In this document: positions 32,489 to 40,216 of the stretch, in pieces
Position numbering within the stretch: the stretch's first letter is position 1
How the letters are laid out: every line of letters begins with the position of its first letter
Origin: Amphimedon queenslandica
Lineage: Eukaryota > Porifera > Demospongiae > Haplosclerida > Niphatidae
Reading direction: 5' to 3'
NCBI RefSeq assembly: GCF_000090795.2
Contig: NW_003546525.1
Coordinates: 55,093 to 102,311, forward strand
Length of the DNA: 47,219 bases
The notes under the pieces: model-generated
The model's database searches: none
Told to the model about the DNA's origin: nothing
What the model saw: only the letters and a program-made list of their open reading frames with translations
Made by a program: the position numbers and the translations under genes

Positions 32489-33820
32489 CTACTTAACATA
32501 TATCTCATAATGTCCAACAGGAGCATCTTCATTACTAGTTCCTTGATCACCACACACCCTCAGCTCAATATAGTCAGTGCTGGTATTGTTACCATAGTCT
32601 CTGTGAAACCATGGGATACCTGGAGCTGAACAACAAGGAACTTCAATAGGCCCACAACCTTGACCATCCCAGAGTGGATCAGATGTGTAGAGAATATTTT
32701 CGGCATCATTATTTTCTTTGTGATTACCTGATTCACAAAAGTAATGACTAATGAATAATTGATTGCCATTAGTGCAATGACAGGTAGCACGCGTTTCATC
32801 ACCAGTGTCAGTGGATCCAGATGCAAAGGTCCATACATGTTGACGAGATGATCCCCGAGTGATACTAACACCATCAACATAAGAACCATTTATAGCTCTA
32901 GATATAACATCATGCAGAATTATATTTTTATGCCTCATTGCATCTGTTGTTCCAAACTGATACCCCACTACTCTACCACATATCTGAGAATACCTAATAC
33001 CATTAGATGGAAACTGAACTGAAATACAGCTAATACCATTCGACACTGGTCTACCACAAGCTCTAACTCCTCCTGACTGGTACAGTCTAAACCCAGAAGG
33101 ACATTTCATTGTAGAGTCAGCCATATCCAGATATGCTAGTCTTGTCCATCCTCCTCCTGAACCACACAGCTCCTCCATATTACAGTAGATGCTTTTTCCA
33201 TTGATATTGTAATGGCCTGATGGACTACTAGGTTGCCTCTTCTTGATATCTTGGCATGAAATAGGATTAGGGCCAGATGATGATGATTGATTGTGTATCA
33301 GCAGAAGTTCCTTTACTGCCACTAGTACTTCATTCATCATGTTAGCAGTAGAAATTCTGGTATTATTGAGGCTGGAAAGAGATTCGGATACTTTTGTGAG
33401 CTTTTTCGTATTTTGTCTTGTTTTTTGAATTAGGCCTACATGTATAAATCTTTGAGCGAAATGAGCACGTAGTTGTTGAGCGACTCGAGTTCCAATGTCA
33501 TCACTGGAATTATTGAGGCTGATTTTATCTTGTTTTTTGTTGATTCCGTGACGTGTAGCAATAAGCAAGAGAATTGCCACTAGTAGCATTACTGATAGGC
33601 ACAGTGTGGCAATGAGAATGATAAACGGTTTCCATTGCTTTGTACTTTGATCTGATGCTTTCAGCTTTGGTGATACATTAGCATTGTCATGAGAACATTT
33701 GTCACGTTTTTTATTGTTACGTTTTGGTAGATCAGGAATTATCTCCAAATACTTATGCATTTGCTCTGCCTTCTCCCCCGACTCTGGCACTATGATAGGA
33801 TAATCATATAGAGCTGCCAT
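32489..33820 (-). CDS. Type II membrane protein with fibrinogen-like ectodomain, copy 3
   Basis: Single exon, 443 aa from the first ATG at 33820 (the frame is open four codons further, to a GTG). The cytoplasmic tail is the longest of the group, starting MAALYDYPIIVPESG and containing MHKYLEIIPDLPKRNNKKRDK: YDYP and YLEI tyrosines, then a strongly basic stretch before the transmembrane segment PFIILIATLCLSVMLLVAIL. The stalk has a TRQNTKKLTKVSESLSSL coiled-coil-like stretch. The ectodomain is nearly the same as copy 2 from RACGRP to YEIYVK, while the tail and stalk share little. Conserved ectodomain with diverged intracellular tail suggests different signalling outputs from related ligand-binding parts; that is inference. 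Confidence 0.9.
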   Translation of the reverse strand: MAALYDYPIIVPESGEKAEQMHKYLEIIPDLPKRNNKKRDKCSHDNANVSPKLKASDQSTKQWKPFIILIATLCLSVMLLVAILLLIATRHGINKKQDKISLNNSSDDIGTRVAQQLRAHFAQRFIHVGLIQKTRQNTKKLTKVSESLSSLNNTRISTANMMNEVLVAVKELLLIHNQSSSSGPNPISCQDIKKRQPSSPSGHYNINGKSIYCNMEELCGSGGGWTRLAYLDMADSTMKCPSGFRLYQSGGVRACGRPVSNGISCISVQFPSNGIRYSQICGRVVGYQFGTTDAMRHKNIILHDVISRAINGSYVDGVSITRGSSRQHVWTFASGSTDTGDETRATCHCTNGNQLFISHYFCESGNHKENNDAENILYTSDPLWDGQGCGPIEVPCCSAPGIPWFHRDYGNNTSTDYIELRVCGDQGTSNEDAPVGHYEIYVK

Positions 33821-33868
33821 TACTTGACGCACTTAAAAACAACACAGCTTACTAGCTAAGCTTGAATG

Positions 33869-33984
33869 CTTTATATAGCATGACTGTTTTCAGCCTATTG
33901 TTATCACTTTAAAATTGAAGACTGAAAGTAATGTAAAGCTTTTGCTTTTATTATCACTTCCATGCTATTTTGTTATTGAAATAT
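33869..33984 (-). promoter_or_regulatory. TATA box and conserved upstream block of receptor-like gene 3
   Basis: TATATAAAG on the minus strand at 33877-33869, about 50 bp before the ATG. The block at about 33908-33984 (plus reading TTGTTATCACTTTAAAATTG, AGACTGAAAGTAATGTAAAG, CTTTTGC) matches the one upstream of gene 2 at the same distance and order, including a trailing ATTATCAC. Confidence 0.75.
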
Positions 33985-34189
33985 CTTTGTCGTCAGTCTA
34001 AAAATAGATACCGGTATTTTTTTGGATTTATACACTTGTTAATGTGCAACATGTATTAGGAAGCCTATAATAAAAGTAAGGTTTTTCTGGCTATTATCAT
34101 CTGATGTTTTTGTTTTTTCAAGATTGCTGTCATGGACCACAAGTAAAATAAGACACTCCCATTTTTAACACTTTGTTGTTTATGTATCA

Positions 34190-34500
34190 ACAAGACAAAA
34201 AAATTATACAAATGGAGAATTTTCTCTTTTATTTTAGCAAAATTTGGTTAAAGACCATGTACTACAGTACAGGAACTTGGCCAAATTTTGCCAAAATTGA
34301 AAATGTGCAAATTCTCCACTTTTATATATTTTTTCTGACTACTTATGTTGTGCAGAAAGTTTGAGCTAATTCTGATAAATTTGCAAATTTTTTAAGTTGC
34401 TAAGAAATCAAGCCAAAATTTATTACAAATTTTCAAAGTTGTTTCAAAATTGGAGAAAAGTCCCTGTAGGCTTTTTGGTCAAATTTTACTGACTAAAAAG
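34190..34500 (+). repeat. Degenerate ~187-bp repeat, about 1.5 units
   Basis: Carries CATGTACTACAGTACAGG (a decayed palindrome), GGCCAAATTTTGCCAAAA, CTCCACTTTTATA, TTATGTTGTGCAGAAAGTTTGAG and a second partial GTCCCTGTAGG, in the family order. Confidence 0.8.
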
Positions 34501-34916
34501 TATAGGTTATACACCGAGGTAGAGGTTTCTATGGTATTTATTAACCAAGCGACGCAGTCGTTAGGTTAATAAAATACTGTACTAACCAACTTCTATCATA
34601 ACATTTGAAAAACAACTACCAGCTTCTGATAATAAGACCACAGTTGACATACATACAACATATCTAACAGGCTAGGCGGTAAAGAATCAACCAAGCTTGA
34701 CAAATGGACTAATGAGAGCATCAGCGTAGAGCGCCAGGTTTCACTTATTTTATTTAATAAACCAAGAGGTTAATAAGTGTTCCCAGGAGGTTTCTAAGTG
34801 TTCCTGGGAGGTATCTAATAGATTTAGAAACCTGGTATTCTGCAAACCCACTAATAAAACCAAAAAATTAACTCCAATTGCCTTATTTGGGCATTAGAGG
34901 CATGTCCATAGTGCAG
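34501..34916. other. Spacer upstream of receptor-like gene 4
   Basis: No gene seen. Contains a short imperfect direct repeat (GTGTTCCCAGGAGGTTTCTAA / GTGTTCCTGGGAGGTATCTAA in 34777-34818). Confidence 0.45.
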
Positions 34917-34925
34917 TATATAAAG
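34917..34925 (+). promoter_or_regulatory. TATA box of receptor-like gene 4
   Basis: TATATAAAG lies 51 bp before the ATG at 34976, the same word and distance as in receptor-like genes 2 and 3. The distal block of those two genes is not obvious here. Confidence 0.75.
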
Positions 34926-34975
34926 AGCAGAATCACTCTATAGACTCAGTTTTTTTTCATTTTAGCTATACAATA

Positions 34976-36151
34976 ATGGATAATGTCAATTATGCTCCTC
35001 AAGTACTAAAAATAGTCGACAGGCAGGATCAGAATGAAGATGTTCTGTATGACACTGTAGACCAGAATCGAATCACAACAGCTCGAATTCAAAAATGTCT
35101 CCCTCAGCGTAAACAACCTGTTGCTCTTGCTTTCATGATGACCCTCCAGGTTTTGATGCTGATATTACTGATTGCTGCAATTCTTACAGTCTACATGGTA
35201 TGTCCTAGCAATGGGATTTGTTCTGATGGCGATGGAAGCATGGGTAATGTCGTCTCTAATAGCAGCAACATGCAGGGAGACTTAGGAACAGCAAAATTAT
35301 CTCAAAAACTTGATAAAGTGGCCGAAACTCTCTCCGTTGTCAGCAATACAACTATTTCCGTAGCTGAAGTAGTTGAAGAGATATTTTCAGCAGTGCAAAG
35401 TATTAATGATCATAATGATAACTCATCATCTAAACCTCTTCTTACGTCTTGTCAAGAGATGAAAAAGCAACTCAACAGCCCATCAGGATATTATGACATC
35501 AACAGTAAAAGTACTTACTGCAATATGGGAGAGCTTTGTGGCTCAACTGGATGGACAAGACTAGCATATCTGAATATGTCTGATGCTTCGCAGAACTGTC
35601 CTTCTGGGCTTAGGTTGTACCAGTCAGGAGGAGTTAGAGCTTGTGGCAGACCAGTGTCGAATGGTGGTAGCTGTGCTTCAGTTCAGTTTCCATCTAATGG
35701 TATCAGGTATTCTCAAATATGTGGTAGAGTAGTCGGATATCAGTATGGAACAACAGATGGTTCTTTTGATGGAGTTACTATTACACATGGGTTCTCGCAA
35801 CAACTCGTGTGGACTTTGATGGCTGAATTATTCGATTCTTCTCTTCTTCCCCGTTGTCCTTGTAATAGTGGCCAGCTTGTTCTTGGTGGTCACTTCTTTT
35901 GTGAATCAGGTAATCACGACCATTCATTTCCAGTCCGTCGAGATCTTTTCATATCTGATCCACTCTGGGATGGTCAAGGTTGTGGGCCTAATGAAGTTTC
36001 TTGTTGTTCAGCTCCTGGTATCCCATGGTTTCACAGAGACTATGGTAACACTACCAGCACTACAGATTATATTGAGCTGAAGATTTGCTGTAATGAGGGG
36101 ACTCATAATGAAGATGTTCCAGTTGGATTTTATGAGATATATGTTAAGTAG
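34976..36151 (+). CDS. Type II membrane protein with fibrinogen-like ectodomain, copy 4
   Basis: Single exon, 391 aa; the only family member on the plus strand. Cytoplasmic start MDNVNYAPQVLKIV, then NEDVLYDTVDQN: V-L-Y-D-T-V fits the ITIM pattern (V/I/L)xYxx(L/V/I), and the acidic residues before the tyrosine also recall a hemITAM. The membrane segment is at about residues 47-74. A short stalk with LSQKLDKVAETLSVV follows. The ectodomain keeps YYDI...YCNM, GWTRLAYLNM, RACGRP, QICGRVVGYQYGT, HFFCESGNH, DPLWDGQGCGP, SCCSAPGIPWFHRDYG and FYEIYVK. It lacks about 15 residues between GYQYGTTD and DGVTIT that copies 2 and 3 have, and KICCNEG replaces RVCGDQG. Confidence 0.9.
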   Translation: MDNVNYAPQVLKIVDRQDQNEDVLYDTVDQNRITTARIQKCLPQRKQPVALAFMMTLQVLMLILLIAAILTVYMVCPSNGICSDGDGSMGNVVSNSSNMQGDLGTAKLSQKLDKVAETLSVVSNTTISVAEVVEEIFSAVQSINDHNDNSSSKPLLTSCQEMKKQLNSPSGYYDINSKSTYCNMGELCGSTGWTRLAYLNMSDASQNCPSGLRLYQSGGVRACGRPVSNGGSCASVQFPSNGIRYSQICGRVVGYQYGTTDGSFDGVTITHGFSQQLVWTLMAELFDSSLLPRCPCNSGQLVLGGHFFCESGNHDHSFPVRRDLFISDPLWDGQGCGPNEVSCCSAPGIPWFHRDYGNTTSTTDYIELKICCNEGTHNEDVPVGFYEIYVK

Positions 36152-36316
36152 TTCATTATTCATGATTATCATTTAAATTACACAAAGTCACTAACTGTGC
36201 ATGTCAAATACTGTAGATCCCCTATCATTAATTATGTTTCAAAATTAAAATTTAAAAAATTTTCAAATTATTATTCATTAGCCACGTGGTCTTGTTGAAA
36301 AGAAAAGAAGAAGGCA
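36152..36316. promoter_or_regulatory. Short spacer with a perfect E-box before the F-box-like gene
   Basis: CACGTG at 36283-36288, 28 bp before the start codon at 36317. No TATA box. Binding by a bHLH factor is an inference from the motif alone. Confidence 0.4.
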
Positions 36317-38704
36317 ATGGAAGATGCGGACAGCAGTGGTGATGAGCATGAATTCAGCTCTGATTTCAGTGACCACGACTCTGATGAGGAGCATTCTTCG
36401 TTAAATGATATGAGAGATTATCCGTCGGATCTATCTTATTCAGACCCTAGCAATAGTTCTTGGCTCTCAGGCATGTTTGGCCCGTGTAATCGGTACCAAA
36501 ACTACATATCTCCCGAAGACTTTGACAATGAGAGCGAGGCTGAGTCTGACGAATTTGATGAGTCCTTAGACAATGACAGTGATAGCTCGAGTGATCATAG
36601 TGAACCACCAGAACTGTGGGCTAATTCCCTGCCTTTTTTGAGTATACAGTATACTGGTCGGAACCCTTTAGCTTCACGAAAACCTGGTGTAATGTCTTAT
36701 CCAGCTCCATTACAGCTCCAATGCCTTTTATTTATCATCGGTCATATTTTTGAACCAGGTGACGATCCTGACATACCGATTACTTCACTGGCATTACTAC
36801 CTCGCCGCATTCGTATCAAACTCCTCCTCCTTCTACCAGCAGTAGATGTGTGCAAGTTGGAGTGTACACCATTTACTCGTGATATAATAATGGACGAGAT
36901 ATGGGAGAAGCTCTACAAGGAGAGGATGTCGTCCAATTTGTTACACATGTTAAGGCAATTAAAAGGTATAATTCTCACAGAATCTGAAGAAATTACCAGG
37001 TTTGGAATGAATTGGAAGGACTACTATTTTAGCATAGTTTATTTGATATCAGAAAGACATTCGTTGGCGGATCTAATAAAAGACGAGTGTGATTGTAAAC
37101 AGGATCATTTCTTAGAATCATTATTGTATTCAGTTAATGGTTTGTACAACTTCTCATCAGATGTGGTCAAGTGTTTCGATATGACCTACTCCCAGAGTAT
37201 CCACGGGGTATTTCGTTGCTCTTTCAGATGTCACCTACTCACTACGAAATATCATTACGATAAGTTTACTATCAACCCAAGGTCGAAAAGCACTTTGTTG
37301 ACATTGCCAGATATCATTGATATTTTGGTAGATTGTCAGGTGTCACTTAAGTTACTAGAAATTTCACACGAATCTATGAATCAAATATCGTCTCGCATCA
37401 ACAGCAGTGCACTATTTCTTGATAAAGTGAGGCATTTGTTGCGATCTCTGGAAGCCGTGAGTATTAATTATAGTTCCAAAGTCAATAAAAATTTGTCACA
37501 GGATCACATCAAGGTATTCCTAGATATCATATTTGTAGACAACAAGTGTGCTATCAAGTTTTTTCAACTGGAGGATTATCATCGCATTGTCTGCCCTTAT
37601 CTCTTACGACCAGATTGCAAATTGAAAGAATTGGTTCTTTATGCCAATGTACATAAGAACACTGTTGTTCGCCCTGCATCCACTGCTTATAATCTACCAA
37701 TAGGTGAAGCTATAAGCATCATTTACAGGAAATATTTCTCGAATTTGTTGTGTCAAGTCTTAGAGAGTCAGACAGAGTTGGAGAAACTTGTGTTTTGTCC
37801 TGCAACCGTTCCTCATTTTAAAGTGGATTGTAGTTTGGAGCACAATAGTGTCATGCAGTCTGTAGGAGAGTTGTTACACAGGCCTGGTTTCAAGCATCTA
37901 ACTTTTGATTGCTGCACTTTTAAAGGCTACTTATCATTTGAGGCCCTTTGCTTCATTTTCAGTAAGTTCTTCATTTCTCCATATCCAGTGAGCATTGAGA
38001 TCCTTCTCTCCTGCCCTTTGGAAGTTATACCTCTTCCTGAGCCATTTTCAGTCAATCCTGAGCAAGCATCGTGTAAATCACTTATCATTGAAGAATCCTC
38101 TCTAGCACCAATTTTGGCTTCTGTCTTTCCTCAACATCTCATCTTAAAAGTTTTGAGTTTGAAAAACAATAACTGGAATGTTATTCAAATATTTGCTAGT
38201 CTTCAGTCCATTGTAGTCGATAGTTTCGAGCTTGCTACCAACAAACGTATTACTGAATCCAGTATCAGTGACATCACGACATTATTTCATATTGTAACAG
38301 CAGGAGAGTGGAAATTGGATCTTAGTATTGATGACAATCAAAGTACAGTAGATGCACTTGCTTCTGCTTTGCCAATAATTGGAGATAGTCTAACTATGTT
38401 TCATTTCATCTATGATGAATCGAATCCTCTCTTATTTGATGGATTCACATGCATCATTGAAGCTTTGTTTCATTGCATCTCCTATTCCAAGCCACCTTAC
38501 TTCTCTCTGAAGATGTCAAGTATGCAACTGACTGATGGGATTGTGAGTGCTATTGTGAACGCAAGGGAAAAATTAGAGCCAGCGATCAAACTAAAAAGAT
38601 TTATTGTTTACGACATCATGGATGAAGATACAGTGGAGTATTATGCTAATGCATTGCAGGACATAGCAGTTGATCTTGATTTGCAAGAATTGGGTGAAAT
38701 TTGA
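36317..38704 (+). CDS. Intronless acidic protein with F-box/Elongin-A-like segment and LRR-like tail
   Basis: Single exon, 795 aa. Residues 1-105 are extremely acidic (Asp/Glu/Ser runs, e.g. EAESDEFDESLDNDSDSSSD). At about 125-205 lies a helical segment, LALLPRRIRIKLLLLLPAVD then VCKLE...EIWEKLYKERM; its layout (LP..I...LL..L...D...L, then W..LY..R) recalls F-box or Elongin-A-like domains. The remaining ~580 residues contain recurring leucine-rich pieces (LKELVLYANV, FKHLTFDCCTF, LKVLSLKNNNW), suggesting irregular LRR-type repeats. No signal peptide or membrane segment, so probably cytosolic or nuclear. A paralogue begins at 46708. A substrate-binding subunit of a ubiquitin ligase is a plausible but untested inference. 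The ORF is certain; the family name is not. Confidence 0.8.
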   Translation: MEDADSSGDEHEFSSDFSDHDSDEEHSSLNDMRDYPSDLSYSDPSNSSWLSGMFGPCNRYQNYISPEDFDNESEAESDEFDESLDNDSDSSSDHSEPPELWANSLPFLSIQYTGRNPLASRKPGVMSYPAPLQLQCLLFIIGHIFEPGDDPDIPITSLALLPRRIRIKLLLLLPAVDVCKLECTPFTRDIIMDEIWEKLYKERMSSNLLHMLRQLKGIILTESEEITRFGMNWKDYYFSIVYLISERHSLADLIKDECDCKQDHFLESLLYSVNGLYNFSSDVVKCFDMTYSQSIHGVFRCSFRCHLLTTKYHYDKFTINPRSKSTLLTLPDIIDILVDCQVSLKLLEISHESMNQISSRINSSALFLDKVRHLLRSLEAVSINYSSKVNKNLSQDHIKVFLDIIFVDNKCAIKFFQLEDYHRIVCPYLLRPDCKLKELVLYANVHKNTVVRPASTAYNLPIGEAISIIYRKYFSNLLCQVLESQTELEKLVFCPATVPHFKVDCSLEHNSVMQSVGELLHRPGFKHLTFDCCTFKGYLSFEALCFIFSKFFISPYPVSIEILLSCPLEVIPLPEPFSVNPEQASCKSLIIEESSLAPILASVFPQHLILKVLSLKNNNWNVIQIFASLQSIVVDSFELATNKRITESSISDITTLFHIVTAGEWKLDLSIDDNQSTVDALASALPIIGDSLTMFHFIYDESNPLLFDGFTCIIEALFHCISYSKPPYFSLKMSSMQLTDGIVSAIVNAREKLEPAIKLKRFIVYDIMDEDTVEYYANALQDIAVDLDLQELGEI

Positions 38705-39435
38705 GATAAATAATGCACTTAATAATTCTGACATCACTGTTGTATATACATGGATCTAGTTGTTATTATTATCTATAAATAAACATTTCATTAATCATTT
38801 TAAATTAAAATACCGGTGGGTTGTACCTATAATAGTTAAATTAATCCACAACCACGTGCAGAAACATGTACAGAAGAGAGAAATCTGTGGATGAAGAATT
38901 TAGACTTGTTGCTTATCATTTAGATTCTATTGATTTGATTGATTTGTACACTTTGATTTAAAAGATAAATATTTCACTCTTTAAGTTCATTTCAGGCCTA
39001 AAAATTCACAAGGCATTTTTTGTTTTATTGGCTTTGATATATCCCACTTGAGTTTGATTTATTTCATTAATGTTACAAATTGCTATGCATTCAGCTCAAC
39101 CTTTATGTATAAAAATCTAATTTGCGTCAGAATCAGGTCAAATTTGCTACACAACATTGAACATGTATATTTATCAGAAAAATTTATTAAAATGGAAATT
39201 TCTTTACTAGTCATTTTTGACAAAATACCTAAATGGCTTATTTCAAAAAGGCATGCCCCCTTGAACTTGATTTACGACAATTAAAATTAGCCAATTTCCC
39301 CTCCCAAAATGATGTCAATCGGTTGAAATAAACAATTCAAGCACAACTAATTTAAAATACAACAAAACAACAAGTATAGGACAATTAATAGAATGAGAAG
39401 ATGAATTTAAAATATTATTTATTGATATCATGAGT
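38705..39435. other. Spacer with decayed repeat copy
   Basis: AT-rich interval between the F-box-like gene and the convergent PPP1R11. Apart from the repeat fragment at 39090-39290 I see nothing coding. Confidence 0.45.
39090..39290 (-). repeat. Decayed single ~187-bp repeat
   Basis: Minus-oriented copy: GTCAGAATCAGGTCAAATTT, GCTACACAACATTGAACATG, TATCAGAAAAATTTATTAAA, CTAGTCATTTTTG. It matches the array at 44.4-45.1 kb in order, but the palindrome is lost. Confidence 0.7.
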
Positions 39436-40160
39436 TTATTTTGAATGTGGTACACGTTGACGAGCTACTTTATGCTCGTGGCAGCAGTCATCCCAGTCTC
39501 CATCATCATCACTAGTGTCACTGTCATCTCCATTCTTATGAGGTTTAGTGTATATACAGCAACCTGTATGATGCAGTGAATATTAATATTAATAATGATA
39601 CCACAATTCCACATTAAGTGTCAGTGACATAATTATACATGTAAAGACAATGTTTAGCATTAAAGTGTACAAAATCAATCGTATTTCATTGATATCATAG
39701 TTCCACGCAGCACTCCAACCACGAACTAAGTTTAAAATTTGAAAAATGCAATTAGAGTTGGAATTAAGCAAAAAATGGTCTCGTAAATGAGCATACAATA
39801 TAAATGTACGTATGAGACAATTATAATATAAATGGAGGTGTTAATCAGAGGTTAATGCTTATCGTTTAATGTTTACAATACTAAGTCTTTATTTAAACAT
39901 AAAAGACAAATATAGTGACATATGAGCTCACATTTTGACTTCTTCTTCCCCATAAACTCGTTATCCACTACTTCTTCACCCCACTGAACCTTCTTATCAG
40001 TCTTGGGCTTACCACGGAGATGTAGGACCATTTGAGCCGTCGGCTAAGCATTGTAATAATGAAAAACAAAGACTGGCTCATTCTTTAAACCTACCTGGGA
40101 CTTTTCTTGCGTTGTAGTGGTCGTAGAAGTAGACAGAGTGATTGTTGTTGCTTCCGCCAT
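39436..40160 (-). CDS. PPP1R11: Protein phosphatase 1 regulatory inhibitor subunit 11
   Basis: Small PP1 inhibitor (inhibitor-3), also reported as a RING-like E3 ligase in mammals. Three exons: 40160-40095, 40043-39932, 39563-39436; 101 aa (human 126). The start MAEATTITLSTSTTTT resembles the human MAEAGAGLSETVTETT. The PP1-docking motif KVQW (human KVEW) is followed by VVDNEFMGKKKSKCCCIY, which nearly repeats the human VDNEHMGRRSSKCCCIY. Then come an acidic stretch (DDSDTSDDDGD) and CCHEHK, matching the CGHTH metal/PP1-binding region. The proline-rich human C-terminus is absent. It is divergent from CFAP44, with 56 bp between start codons. Confidence 0.93.
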
Positions 40161-40216
40161 TTTTATTCAGTGCGCTCTAATTGGAATAAATCGTTGCTAG
40201 GATACTCAAATACAAA
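40161..40216. promoter_or_regulatory. 56-bp bidirectional PPP1R11/CFAP44 promoter
   Basis: The complete spacer between the two start codons. It contains CTAATTGG (inverted CCAAT, at about 40177-40184) and an X-box-like site GTTGCTAGGATAC at 40193-40205, 11 bp before the CFAP44 ATG. No TATA box. Confidence 0.6.
40193..40205. promoter_or_regulatory. X-box-like RFX site
   Basis: GTTGCT-A-GGATAC. The RFX X-box consensus is RYYNYY-N(1-3)-RRNRAC; the left half fits fully and the right half has one mismatch (T for R). RFX factors drive ciliary genes in animals, and CFAP44 is ciliary. Confidence 0.5.
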
